From Cinnamomum chago (lineage: Eukaryota > Streptophyta > Magnoliopsida > Laurales > Lauraceae), in assembly GCA_038049695.1 (NCBI GenBank), contig CP142456.1:78515422-78579421 (forward strand): a DNA stretch of 64,000 nucleotides, given 5' to 3'. Every line of letters begins with the position of its first letter. Within the stretch, counting starts at the first letter, position 1. Below the pieces are notes generated by a model that was given only the letters and a program-made list of their open reading frames with translations, was not told the DNA's origin and ran no database searches. The position numbers and the translations under genes are program-made. Shown piece by piece: positions 43,479 to 55,500 of this stretch.

Positions 43479-44039
43479 ATGGTGTGGGTTCCTTTCTATG
43501 AATTTCTTCCCACCAAAGCCAGAGAAAAAGAGATTCAAGACAAAGGAGCTTCAAGTACTCCATCTTTGTTGGGTTTTACATTCGTTCGAAGTGAGATTCG
43601 TGAGAGCCCAGTGATTGATTTTTTTGCGCAATCGGAGCACCAGCTGAACAACCACCCTCAACAAGAGGAGGATCACCACAGGCCACCGGTTTGGGATATT
43701 GTCAAGAGTCTGACGAAGAGCGACGTGGGTCAGCTGTGCAGGATGGTATTGCACCATGACCACGTCACGACTTTCTTCCCCAAGTGGGATCCTACTGCTG
43801 TGGAGAGGATTAAAAATGAAGGGTTGCGAGTTCGTGTGCTTATCAAAGATGTAGATACTCAATTCTCTGCTCACTGGGTGGTATTCCGCCGTTGGAGATC
43901 GAACAGAATGTACGTGATTCAATCTGGATGGCGCCCAGAATTCGTCGTCAGGAGGAAATTAAAGGAAGGTGATGAGATTGGATTGTGTTGGGACTCAGAG
44001 CAGTGGTGTTTCTTGTTTTCGGTTCTGAAGCGCGCTTAA
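43479..44039 (+). CDS. B3-domain protein, 186 aa
   Basis: The first ATG (context TCAATGG) gives MVWVPFYEFLPTK; the open frame reaches 13 codons further upstream only through a non-ATG codon. Residues 1-70 are a variable N-terminus ending in a His/Gln/Glu/Pro-rich linker. A B3-type DNA-binding fold occupies about 72-184: IVKSLTKSDVGQLCRMVLHH, FFPKWDP, VRVLIKDVDTQFSAHWVVF, MYVIQSGW..FV, RKLKEGDEIGLCWD and WCFLFSVL. The single-exon layout and size match the small plant-specific B3 group (REM or At2g/At3g-type B3 proteins). B3 proteins act as sequence-specific transcription factors in the nucleus, but the target here is unknown. The stop is followed by an ordinary 3' flank. Confidence 0.85.
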   Translation: MVWVPFYEFLPTKAREKEIQDKGASSTPSLLGFTFVRSEIRESPVIDFFAQSEHQLNNHPQQEEDHHRPPVWDIVKSLTKSDVGQLCRMVLHHDHVTTFFPKWDPTAVERIKNEGLRVRVLIKDVDTQFSAHWVVFRRWRSNRMYVIQSGWRPEFVVRRKLKEGDEIGLCWDSEQWCFLFSVLKRA

Positions 44040-46052
44040 AAGACTAGCACTGCTGCCCTGTCTCTCGCGATCTTCTTCCTAACATGAGATTTCTTTGTCC
44101 TTTATTTTTAGTCCAAGAGCCTGTAATCTTAGATTTCAACTTTTTGGGATTATATGCAAATCAGATTCTACAGTACTTTTTTTTTTTTTTTCTAATATTT
44201 AGCTGGTGTCTTCATTCATGTAAACTCGATGAAATCTTGCATCCATTAATATCAATTAATTGCAGTCCAGTTATCCATTCAATCACTTGCTTCTTTTCTT
44301 TTAATCATTTCCAATTAAGGGAAAGACATACATGCTACTAGTGAATGTGTTCCTACTTTTGAGTGATGATGCATTGAATGGTCCGCATTTGAATTATCAA
44401 TATTTTTTCACTTATAAAGAGGAAATTCTACTAGACACTCGGTTTACCTAAATTGGATTATTACAATTCATTGATTTCATAGTACAAACGATTTCGCAGA
44501 TATTGCTAACAATAGAGGGCAGCCAAGAGGTTTTCAATTACATAGTACATAAGCTTGTGGTGGGGGTACTTGCTCAGTAATCCAACAGGAGATCGCTTGG
44601 TTATCTTATATTTCTGTTTGCAATTATGGCTTATATTGGATATATTTGTATGTTTTTTGACCCAAAATCTTGGGCATGTTCCGAAAGAGTAAAGAAATCA
44701 GGTCCCTTATTAGAAACTGCAATTTTGTAAATCAGCATTCACCTGCAGATACCCGCTATAAGAAAGAAAGAAAAAAAAAAAAAAAAGAAAGAGCACAGTT
44801 TCCATGTTTAATCATACAATTTGGTTGTGCGAGTGACAGATTTTTAGATTGACTGTCCAGCTATTCTTGGCTACGGAACTATCTATTATTAGTGCTTTGT
44901 GAGATGGTGGACTTCAGTAAATGAAAGAGGCTAGTTACGATATTGGATGATGGGTCTAACGCTTAAAATCAAGTACATTGGAACATAAATAATTCATTTA
45001 AACAATAATTAGCTGACTCCAGATTCATGAGATGAGTCTGTGACAATAATGATTTCAATAATAGTCACAATGGAAACAGAGAGTTTTGACTCTATTTCCA
45101 ATGTCCAAAATCAGAAATGGATGTGTGAAGTGAAGCAAGAATAAAATGAGCGAGTCTACCTGTTTTCCAAGTTTCTGCATATCATTCATGTGGATGCATG
45201 TAATATAATTCAAAAAACAGGGAACAAGAAACATAGGTTACAGCAGGTTATCTTGTTCTTATTTTGGTTAATAGTACTCTAGGAATACATTTAAACTCTT
45301 ACTGCAAGATAAAGTAGACTTATAGAATTTTCTCTTTAGTTTGGAGGGTTCAAATTTGTTGATACCTTTACAAATTTCTCCTGAGAAGTGACATTGTAAA
45401 CACAGATGCGGTATTGCACCTAATGATCTCTTAATATCATGAATGATAATAGCCTTGATTGTATTTAACTGACTCTCATAGATCCTCTTGACATGATTTT
45501 TTCATTGGTGATCCTCTCACTTCTGTTGATACAGCGAGATGTGATTCTACTGAACCTTCACTGATATCCAAATGGAATACCATCTTAATTTCCCAGTACT
45601 TGGTAGATCTCCATCATGCCACATTATTCAGTCCCAATTTTCATGCATAAATGGCCTTTGGGTGGAGAATGTGTACCACAAATACACTACTACTCTCTAT
45701 CTCTTGACACAAAATCTATATAATTGGTGGCTGTGCCATACTGCCATGGATATTCTTCATAGAATATACGTTCTAGATATCAATAGGGTGATTCATATAC
45801 GGGCTTAACTATTGGAAAACTCTGTTACCGTCTAATTAAATGACCTCTATGCTAGTTTAATGTGATTTATTTATAATATGCAGTGTTCATTAATAAGGTC
45901 AATTGCGGGTTTTTTCAATAAATTGAGCGCAACTAATATGATATGAAAATCAAGCTGAGAAAGAAGGCTAAAACCATTTTGGCCTTTCTGAAAGCTGGAA
46001 AACAAAAACCAAAGCTGCAGCACCATGACGACAAAACCACTGAAAACTAGAG

Positions 46053-46057
<5 letters not shown>
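44040..46057. other. Intergenic, no gene recognised
   Basis: About 2 kb of A/T-rich DNA downstream of the B3 gene. The short open frames lack family resemblance and no paired element termini are seen. Confidence 0.5.

Positions 46058-46106
<49 letters not shown>
46058..46106. repeat. (AT)n microsatellite
   Basis: About 24 uninterrupted AT repeats. Confidence 0.95.
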
Positions 46107-46110
<4 letters not shown>

Positions 46111-46379
46111 CAGAATTCACATAATTAGATCTTCATTCTCTGATACATCATCAGGATTCAGGAGTCTGATGATGACCTCTTCCCTCTCCAACTTGTTCTT
46201 ACCTATTTTGTTCTTCCTGCAATATATCTGATTTTGTTGTGCAAGTTCCAGCCCTCTCCGCATTATCTTGAAGCTGCAGAATGTCCCCAATAGCTACATG
46301 CTGCAAGGATATGAATAGGCAAATGAAGAGTAAAAATAGTGATCGTAGGGAATGTTAAATGAGCCAACATATGTGCAAC

Positions 46380-46935
46380 TCAATTTGCCAAACACCTGCA
46401 CCGATGGTAATTCCATTGCTTGTGATGATGCAACATAGATTTGATATTTTTCCTCAAATACATAAGCCTCCATGATATTGTACCTCCCTGTTTCAAGTTA
46501 TTCATAATTGTTGAACACTCTCCTTCAATGATAAGATTATGAAACTGGAATTTATCTGCCAATTTTAGCCCCTCTAATAGAGCCATTAATTCCTGCTCAA
46601 CTGCAGATGTTGCAATGATTTGTCCTGCAAAAGCCATTATCTTAAAACCTGTGGGATTCCTAAATATTCTGGATGACAGCCCATATGAAGGTTTCAAAGC
46701 CCCATCAAAATTCATTCTGAAACAATTTTTTGGTGGGGGAATTCCATATTTGGAGATGGTAACCCGGCCCCCTAAAGCTTGCCTAAACAGTTGAGATGTG
46801 CACCATTGGTTCAGATTTACCAAAAGAGTTTGAAATAACCACTTTAGGATGTAAAGAACTGTGGTTGAAAATGTAGCAATTTCCTGCTTTCCAAATGTAC
46901 CATGGGATAGTAATACCTACAGCCTACAATCCTAT
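46380..46935 (-). mobile_element. Old L1-type LINE fragment (RNase H region)
   Basis: Read on the minus strand, WYIWKAGNCYIFNHSSLHPKV resembles the zinc-finger-like segment that precedes RNase H in plant L1 ORF2. It is followed by NCFRMNFDGALKPSYGL, TSAVEQELMALLEGLKLA and LIIEGECSTIMNNL, which are RNase H (RVT_3) motifs. The closing motif is decayed and no poly-A tail or target duplication is visible, so this is older than the copy at 16068. A domesticated RNase H gene is unlikely because no start or intron structure is seen. Confidence 0.75.
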
Positions 46936-47812
46936 CATTGTGGAGGCTAGTTAAGTCTTTACTTAAAATTTGGGCCAACTTCAAACCCTACTCAATTAAC
47001 AATATATATATATATGTTCATAGCCGTCCTAAATTCCAATAATCACTACCAAACTTACTCCTAATAAGACTAGTCGCTTCGGGTCATCCATTTTACCCCA
47101 CCTAGGGCAATGGAGCCCCAGGTTCATGTCATCTTACCATGTGGGGTACACAAAAAAGGTCATATTAGTATGTGATCTAACAAATATGAAAAGTCAAAAT
47201 ATTATAAATGGCCAAGTACCAACTACCAACTTAATTGTCCTAAAAGAACACTTCCTTACCCGAGTGAGGAGTGTCGGCGGTTCTTTCCTAGTTGCCCAAT
47301 ATTTGAATTCTGAGCTTTCTTTCCACCCGAGTGACCTACTTTTTCCAGTGTATGTGGGCTCTCTCTTGGGTTCCAACCTCCTTGGACAGGCTCAATGGTC
47401 GTAAAATTTTCAATTCAACTTAAATCCCAACTCAATTAACCAAGAAAAGTATTTATTCTTTCTCAATGAAAGCTAAGATGCATTTGTGAAGATTCCAAAA
47501 TCCATGTGGATTCCTCTTTCATTTTTTCAGGTTAAGCTTATTTAATTAGTTTGGACTTCTTTAGGGGTTGAATTCTGAAACCCGTAACGAATACAGGCAC
47601 CTAAAAATCAACCTGAATACGAAGATGGAGAGAAGAGACACCGCTTCGTTTTTCTTCTGCCGAACAGAGAAATGGTGTGTATGCACGTAAGGTGTTTGTT
47701 TATTTGTGGGTGTTTTGATCAGGAGAAAGTAAGTGCTGAAACGCTGTCTGTCTCTTTATCTGAAGGAGAAAGGAGATAATGTGATCTTCTTCTTCTCCTC
47801 CAACAAAGAGAA
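46936..47812. other. Upstream region of the PPR gene
   Basis: There is no recognisable coding sequence. The last 230 bases contain GAGAAATGGTGT twice (at about 47667 and 47808), a small duplication that includes the start-codon context of the PPR gene. Confidence 0.45.
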
Positions 47813-49840
47813 ATGGTGTTTACAAGGGCTGTTGCATCATCTTTATCTCCAATTGAAACTTTAACTTCAATGAGAACTGCTTTCAAATGGGGTACTGCAA
47901 GTTTTGATCTTTCTATATCCTCCCTCACTCCTGATGACTTTTCTAATAAAACCCAGTTCGAAAATCATGTTGAAAGACTATGCAAATCAGGAAATCTTAG
48001 CCTTGGTGATGCCTTACAGCTGTTTGATAGAATGCTTGTTATGGAACCTAGGCCATCAGGTGCTACTTTCACTCATTTGATTAGAGTAATGGCCAAGATG
48101 AAACAATATACTACGGTGATTTCTTCCTGTAAGATGATGAATTTGGTTGGAACCCAACTTGACTTGCTTTCACTTAACACCCTGCTTAATTGCTTCTGCC
48201 ATTTGAAGCGGGTTGATTTAGGCTTTGCGGTTTTCGGAGATGTCCTGAAACGGGGTTATGAACCTGATGCCGCGACCTTTGCAACTCTAATTAAAGGACT
48301 TTGTGTGGTTGATAAGGTGAATGATGCAATGAAACTGATTGCGAAAGTGGGAGAGATGGGGTACCCGCGTAATGCAATTACGTATTCTACCCTCATAAAT
48401 GGGCTTTGCAAGGCTGGGAACATTGAAGGGGCGCTTGGTTTGCTAAAGGAAATGGAGGAGGGAAGAGCTTGTGCACCCAGCATGGTGGCGTATTCCACAA
48501 TCATTGATGGCCTTTGTAAAGGTGGATTGGTGAAAGAGGCCATGGACCTCTTTATGAGAATGGTTAACAAGGGGTATCCCTGTAATGTAGTTACATATGG
48601 AGCTCTTGTGAATGGCTTTTGCAAAATGGGAAATACCGGCATGGCTCTAGGGTTGCTGAAGGAAATGGAGAAAGGATCATGCAAGCCAAATGCAATTGTG
48701 TATAACACCATCATTGATAGTCTCTGCAAGGATGGATTGATAGATGAGGCTATTGGCATCTTTAAGGAAATGCCCAAAGGTGGCATTTCGCCAAATGTTG
48801 TAACCTATAGCTCTTTAATTCATGGCCTTTGCACTTCAGGAAAGTGGAAAGAAGCTAACAGATTTTTTGATGAAATGATTGGCCAAGGAATCTCGCCAGA
48901 CATGGTAGCGTTCAACATATTGATGAATGGTCTATGCAAAGAGGGAATGCCTGAAGAAGCACATTCAATCTTAAAACTGATCATTCAAATGGGTGAGAAG
49001 CCTGATATGCAGACATGTAATACACTGATGAATAAGTATTGTCTGAAAGGCCAAATTCATGAGGCAAGGAAGGTCTTTGATTCCATGATAGGTACAGGTC
49101 TTGAGCTGAGTACTGTTAGCTACGTCGTGTTAATTAATGGGTATTGCAAGAGTAGGAGAATGGATGAGGCTATGATGCTCTTTGAGGAAATGCATCGAAA
49201 GGGATTAGTGACTGATGTTATAATTTACAACTGTCTTTTAGGTGGATTGTGCAACAATGGTAGAATAAGGATGGCAGAAAATATCTTTAAGGAGATGCAG
49301 TCTCATGGCCCAAGTCCTAACCTAATTACATACATTGTATTTTTGGATGGGCTTTGTAAAAATAAAAAAATGACAGAGGCATTGAAAATATTTCAAATGA
49401 TGATTAGCTCAGGAATCAAACCTGATGTTACAATTATCAATATCCTCATTGATGGCATGTGCAAAGATGGAAATTTTGAAGCTGCGAAGGAAATATTTGA
49501 TGGCATGTCACAATATGGTTTGATGCCCAATGCTATTACATACAATATAATGATTAATTGCCTCTGTAGAAAAGGATTAATGCAAGATGCTAATGAACTG
49601 TTGTTACAAATGGAAAAAAATGGTCGTGTGCCTGACAGTTGGACTTTAAATCCAATCATCCGTGGCTTTTGCGGACAAGAAGAGGTGGACAAAGCAATGG
49701 AATTTCTACATATAATGGCCAAGAAAGATATCCTTCCAGATGAAAAAACTGCTGCTATTGCAGTTGACTTACTTTCAAAGGATGAGAAGTATGAAGACCG
49801 TTTAAAATCTCTTCCTACATTTCCATGTAAGAGTGGGTAA
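47813..49840 (+). CDS. P-class PPR protein, Rf-like (RFL) type, 675 aa
   Basis: An intronless, complete frame. Residues 83-643 form 16 back-to-back PPR motifs, all 35 aa except the fourth (36 aa), each of the form xxTYxxLIxGLCKxGxxxEAxxLFxxMxxxGxxPN/D. A partial motif precedes them (FENHVERLCKSGNLSLGDALQLFDRM, 49-74). The N-terminus is Arg/Ser/Thr-rich with no acidic residue before Glu15, consistent with a mitochondrial targeting peptide. The C-terminus has LLSKDEKYEDRLKSLPTFP, typical of restorer-of-fertility-like proteins. No E, DYW or PLS motif is present, so RNA editing is unlikely; such proteins bind single-stranded organelle RNA and direct cleavage, stabilisation or blocking of translation. 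No premature stop is seen. Confidence 0.92.
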   Translation: MVFTRAVASSLSPIETLTSMRTAFKWGTASFDLSISSLTPDDFSNKTQFENHVERLCKSGNLSLGDALQLFDRMLVMEPRPSGATFTHLIRVMAKMKQYTTVISSCKMMNLVGTQLDLLSLNTLLNCFCHLKRVDLGFAVFGDVLKRGYEPDAATFATLIKGLCVVDKVNDAMKLIAKVGEMGYPRNAITYSTLINGLCKAGNIEGALGLLKEMEEGRACAPSMVAYSTIIDGLCKGGLVKEAMDLFMRMVNKGYPCNVVTYGALVNGFCKMGNTGMALGLLKEMEKGSCKPNAIVYNTIIDSLCKDGLIDEAIGIFKEMPKGGISPNVVTYSSLIHGLCTSGKWKEANRFFDEMIGQGISPDMVAFNILMNGLCKEGMPEEAHSILKLIIQMGEKPDMQTCNTLMNKYCLKGQIHEARKVFDSMIGTGLELSTVSYVVLINGYCKSRRMDEAMMLFEEMHRKGLVTDVIIYNCLLGGLCNNGRIRMAENIFKEMQSHGPSPNLITYIVFLDGLCKNKKMTEALKIFQMMISSGIKPDVTIINILIDGMCKDGNFEAAKEIFDGMSQYGLMPNAITYNIMINCLCRKGLMQDANELLLQMEKNGRVPDSWTLNPIIRGFCGQEEVDKAMEFLHIMAKKDILPDEKTAAIAVDLLSKDEKYEDRLKSLPTFPCKSG

Positions 49841-52360
49841 AGGTTATGTGATCTAAGTTAATTAATTATGATCATATTTTGAGGCTCACTGTATTCCTAA
49901 ATGAAGATTTTGTTAATATTCAACACTGCTTCTAGATCTATGCAGATATGGAAATGGGGCTACTTCATAAACAAAATGTACTTTGTTTGGCTGGATGGAT
50001 ATACATTGATTTTCTATTTATTTTTTTGAGCATTGAACATTCTTACAGACAGAAGACTTCTGACAAGAAAAGACAATCAAGTTCTGATTTAGCTGCCTAG
50101 AGTCTTTTTTATCTTGTGTCAAAAACTTTTCTAATTTAATTGTTTCTTGATTTTGGGGTGTGGATCATCAAATAGATGATGAATGTACAAATATAATAAT
50201 ACTTACTATATTAATTGTTTTGTGGTCTTTGTGAAGGTCCTTTGAGAAAATTTCCGTTCTCTGATTTATAGGTGGTGTGATGTGCAAAAGCAAAGGCTAT
50301 TCTTGGCCTACTTAAATAGGTTTAGTGGATAAATATATCTTAACTTTTCTAGTTGGATGATTGTTTCGTTTGTCTGCAAACTAGTTTAAACAAGCAGCAA
50401 CGCATTCTTTTAAGTTAAACTTACACTAAAGTTTTTTGATGCAAGTGTCACCTGTTTGGATGATGATACTGAGTTAATTTCTTGCCTACTTTGTGCTACT
50501 ACCTGCCTCAAAACCTGTTCATTGTTGGTTATGCGATGGTGGGGAAATATTTTGCAGTTAACATTGCTTTCAAGATATTTAAAATTGGGATCACTATAAC
50601 CAATTCTACCTTTTCAATAATTGAATGCCAATGTGTTGGTTCTTATCAGGGTTTTGGCCTCAGTTGCTGTTTTATTTTCTTATCAATATTGGACCCATTA
50701 CTCTGTTTTATGCATGTTCATTTCTTCTAACAATTGCCCTGACTAGGCAAAGTACCAAAATCCAACTGAATGACCAGATACTGTGCAGCCTCAACACATT
50801 TTCTGATGTGCATTTGCTGACCAGAAAGTATGGACCCTAGTTACAAGAACAACAGTCCCTTTAGCATTGTTTTGATCCACACAATTTCTCCATTGTCAAT
50901 AAGGTGGTCCTACAATTTGAAGAATGTGGGTCTCAGGTGCAGTTGAAAACTTCCCATGGAGTTCTTGCTCAAAGAACTATGACAATTGAACTGGCCTACT
51001 GTAAAATTTGGCATAGAGATTTATAAAAATCCAGGACTGCCCAGTGCAACCCATGATGAACAAATTACAATCAGAGTTTTGTGTCTAAGATTCTACCTTT
51101 TGCATATAAATTCAAAAACTGTTTCGAATTTGGACGACAGTCCAAGGAAATCCGTCACAAACACTTTTTTGCTTAAGGGGTGTCTCTCATCAATCATCAT
51201 GCAGCATGAGATTGCAAAATATTAGGGGTTTTTTTTTTTTTTTTTTATCCTTCCAAAAGTTGGAGAAAAGAACATGGTGACTGATGGGGCACCTAGCTAT
51301 TGAACCTTGACTTTTCTAAGATTTAAATAGGATGTTAGCCGGTAATGGTATTCATTTCACACCTCTTCTAGGTTTCTTTTTCATTTAAAAAAGATTATTT
51401 TGATGGTCATTTTTTTATATCCACCTTTTAAAAAAAATATTTTAAAAATACTAGTGTGTAGGATTTATGAACCTGCCTTGGTGATGGTTAATTGGCATAA
51501 GGCGAAGGTTTGCTCCCACGTGTTTGTTCGATGCCCCAAAATTTACACGGTGCATGTGTGCTACAGGGTTGTGCATGCACCCGGGTGATTAGTCTTGTTG
51601 CGTCAAATATCACCCCCTTTCAACGTACGCTCATACAAGAAAAGAATAAGGGGGCATTCCTAGGGTATTGAGGTTTATAACTTCAGTCACAGAATCCTAA
51701 ACATCTGAGAAAGAGAACTATGCAAAGAATAGTTGGGCATTATGATTTTAACAACCTATTAGATCAAATGGTTAGGTCTTAGCTTGCGTTTTGCAAATCT
51801 GAATTCTATCACAATGGTCCCACTGCCTGATTAGAACGCACCATGAGATGATTTTCCAATGTGGCAATATGGTTGCACCAAACACCAATACGTTCAAAGA
51901 ATCCGATGTAAACTCTCAGGAATTCATGCCAACTTTCTTCACTGCACCCAAAATACACAAAAAACCAACTCCACATGGCTTTGAAGCGCCACAAAAATAA
52001 GAGTCCTGATTCCCTATTTGGTAAAAACAAAAGAAATACTATTTCATCTAATACTCATCATCCGCCGTTGATTGTTTTCGTTACGAAAAAGCAATTGTGA
52101 TGGTATATTAAAAAATTAAATATATAATTTATAACATAATTAATAATACATGACATATGACCAACTCCTATTTAAGTAAATTTAAGAATATATTATCTAA
52201 AAAAATGACATTCATTTTTAACCATATAAATTGTCCATAGGTGGCCCCCATGACCCGTACTAACTTCATGCCAGCCTATTTAATTTACCTTCACGGCCCG
52301 AGCAATTTACAATTTCAGCGCGCTTCTTCTTTTAAAATGGAGGAAACGATAGTCTCTTTC
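49841..52360. other. Intergenic between the PPR gene and TIM8
   Basis: About 2.5 kb without a recognisable gene. The minus-strand frame at about 51809-52030 (73 codons) is not like any family I know. Confidence 0.5.
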
Positions 52361-52460
52361 TAGGGTTTCTAGGGTTTAAGTAGTCGGCGCATTCCAGGGG
52401 TTTTTTTTATCAGAGAGAGACTTTCTAGGGTTTTAAGAGTCGGCGTTTTAGGGTTTCGAT

Positions 52461-52493
<33 letters not shown>
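52361..52493 (+). promoter_or_regulatory. Telo-box cluster and GA tract upstream of TIM8
   Basis: TAGGGTTT (telo-box AAACCCTA on the other strand) occurs four times, at 52361, 52370, 52426 and 52449, followed by a GA microsatellite at about 52462-52493, nine bases before the ATG. Telo-boxes are known from promoters and leaders of plant genes for translation and organelle biogenesis, which suits a mitochondrial import factor. The GA tract is probably in the 5' leader. Confidence 0.6.
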
Positions 52494-52498
<5 letters not shown>

Positions 52499-52501
52499 GG
52501 A

Positions 52502-55500
52502 ATGGATACATCGTCGCTAGATTCGGCCGAGTTGCAGCGATTTCTAGAAGTAAGATCCCAAAAATCCTCTTTCCTTTTATGCAATCTCTTCGTTCTGATC
52601 AAATCTAATCTCTTTGCTTGGCTTTGGGTTATTCCAGATTCGTTCGCAGATGGGTTTTCTGTTGTTTGTGATTCTATTTAAGCTGTTATTGTAGTTTACT
52701 CTTTAATTTTTGGAGGAATGACTGATTCACATACAGGCGTCGGTGCTGTAATTTGTAGTGTTTATCTGATATTTCCATGTTTAGCAATTGATCGTAGTGT
52801 TTATCTGATATTTCCATGTTTGGCAATTGATCAATGAAAGAGGGGGAAAGTTAGTTTACGAATCATTCAATAAGTAAATAAAGAAACAGTCCTTTTGGGG
52901 AATCCTGTTTCACTTCCTTTTCTCTAGTTTTGGGAGAAAAGGGATTCCTTGGAATTAGTTGGAAAAGCACCCTAGAAATCGAATGAAAGGGTCTTGTCAA
53001 CCTTATTATTGTTATGACTTTCAGATTTTTACACCTTTTCCCCACTGTAAATGAGTTTCTTAAATCTCTTTTGATCGATTCAAGCTGAACTTGAGTTGAA
53101 TGGATAATAGGCATTTGATGATAGAAATACATGTATCTGCAATAAATTTTTGTAGCTATCAAAACAAACCTTACTATTAGAAGCAATTATTTTCTCCCAT
53201 TGATTATTTGTGTTTTGTTGTAGGTGAAGGGCCTTTTTTCACTAAAATCACCAAGAGATTTCCATAAATCATTTTAACATTTCCAGATGATGAATGAAAT
53301 GTGCAGAAACAGCATTCTGTGAATGCAATGAGTTTGCATGATCCACACGAGATTTCTGATGGAATTTTTAATTTCATATTTCTTTCTCTAATTTATTTAT
53401 TTGATAGGCAACCACACGGAAGCATCCATATTTACTAAGGAACTCCTATAAATTGTTTTTAACTTTTCCAGATGATGAATCACTTATGCAGAAACAGCAT
53501 TCTTTGGATGCAATGAGTTCGCATGTATCCACACGAGATTTCTGATGGATTTTCCATTATCCTCTTGCTTTCTCTCCCTAATTTATATTTATATTTATAT
53601 TTTTTTTTACTAGCAACAAAGGCCCGGTCCGGGCCCAAAGATGAGAACATAGTATTAAACTTTGAATTTTTTTAAATATTTTAAGAGAAACAAATCTAAA
53701 AGATAATATACCTTTCATCATTAATATTTATTCTATGCTTCAAAATTCTAAATTAAAAAATAAAAGATTGAAATAAACTTACGAAAACTACAAACCAAAT
53801 GTAAAATTATAAATTCCCACCCAGTTTTATTTTTCATGTCATATTTTGAAAGAAGAAATATTAATGGTGCAACAGGATGGAGAGATTGATACTGATGTAA
53901 GTCACAGGATTCAGGCCGGGTGGACCAAATGGAGGAGTGCTTTGGGGGTCTTGTGTGATCGGAAAGTCCCCTTCAAGGTTAAAGTAAAGTATTATAAGGT
54001 GGCGGTACGTCCAGCGTTGTTATATGGATCAGAGTGTTGGGCAGTAAAGCATAATCATGTTAAGAAGATGGAAGTTGTGGAGATGAGAATGCTAAGATGG
54101 ATGTGCGGGATCACAAGGAGAGATAGGATTAGGAATGAGGAGATTAGGGGCAAAGTAGGAATAGCACCGATTAAAGATAAAATGAGAGAAAATCGACTGA
54201 GATGGTTCGGCCATGTTAGAAAGCGCCCAACGGAGGCACCTGTTAAAAGGTGTGAAAGCATGGAGATTGCCCGGAGTAGTAGAGGGAGAGGGAGACCTAA
54301 GAGAAGTTGGAAAGAAACTATTAAACATGACATTGCCTACATGGATCCAACGGAGGACATGGCTCTAAACAGATTTAATTGGCGTCGTTAAATCCATATA
54401 GCCGACCCCAACTAGTGGGAAAATGTTTGGTTTGGTTTGGTTTGATTATTTTGAAAGAAGAAAAGAAATGTCCTATAAATTAGTTGCTGCAATATTTTTT
54501 AAATTACATAATTATTCTCAATATTGAAATAGGAAAATTGAAGGTGGGCATGATAATTTAATTATAAGATTTTACATGAATTTTTTAAATTATATTGTAC
54601 AAATACTAAAGTATGCTTATCTTTATAATTTTTTTGAAAACCTTTTCATCATCTTTCATGAGGTTTTTTTAAAAATCTGAATATTTGCTGATGAACTGTA
54701 GGGGAGGTGGAGGGAGCATTCTACTTAACCCCCTCACTAATTAATTTGACCAGTGGTAAGGTCATCTAAAACCAGGTCACATGGGTGTGCCCAAGTCCAT
54801 ACAAGTAAATTATAAAAAGATACAAATAACAAAAAAAAATAAAAAAATAAAAAATAAAATAAATGCTCAATAGGTTTTCACTCAACAATAGACATAGGAG
54901 AAACCACCAGAAACAACTAACTAAATTTGAAAAGGGATTAGCTAGACTGATCAAAGGTGGACCATATAGGAGCATTATGCGGACTTCTTTTACTACTATT
55001 TTGGAAAAGAATTTATAGGAGAGATTTGATAAGTTGGTTAGAGAAAAGTTTAAATTTTGAATCAGATAATTTAGGGTGGGTGAATTTAATCTAAAAGAGA
55101 TTTTTTAGGGATGAAGGCTAATGTTGTTGCTCAGATGATGAATGACTTGTGCAGAAACAGCATTCTTTGAGTGCAATGAGTTTGCATGGTCCACATGATA
55201 TTTCTGATGGATTTTTTAATTTCATAGTTCTTTCTGTAATTTATTTATTTATTTATTGATAGGCAACCAAATGGAAGCATAAAAAATATTTACTAAGAAA
55301 CTCCCATAAGTTGTTTTTAACATTTCCAGATGATGAATCACTTATGCAGAAACAGCATTCTTTGGATGCAATGAGTTCGCATGTATCCACACGAGATTTC
55401 TGATGGATTTTCCGTTCTCCTCTTGCTTTCTCTCCCTAATTCATATTTTTATTATTATTATTTTTTTTATTAGTAAATTTTATGTACTCAATCCTGCAAT

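Noticed and set aside
46380-46823. Domesticated RNase H gene
   Set aside because: The frame begins with a non-ATG codon, is preceded by ORF2-like zinc-finger sequence in another frame and has no intron or promoter; an old LINE fragment explains it better.
48256-48786. Minus-strand open frames (also 49393-49722) inside the PPR gene
   Set aside because: They are antisense shadows of the PPR repeats, as expected from the repeated codon pattern.
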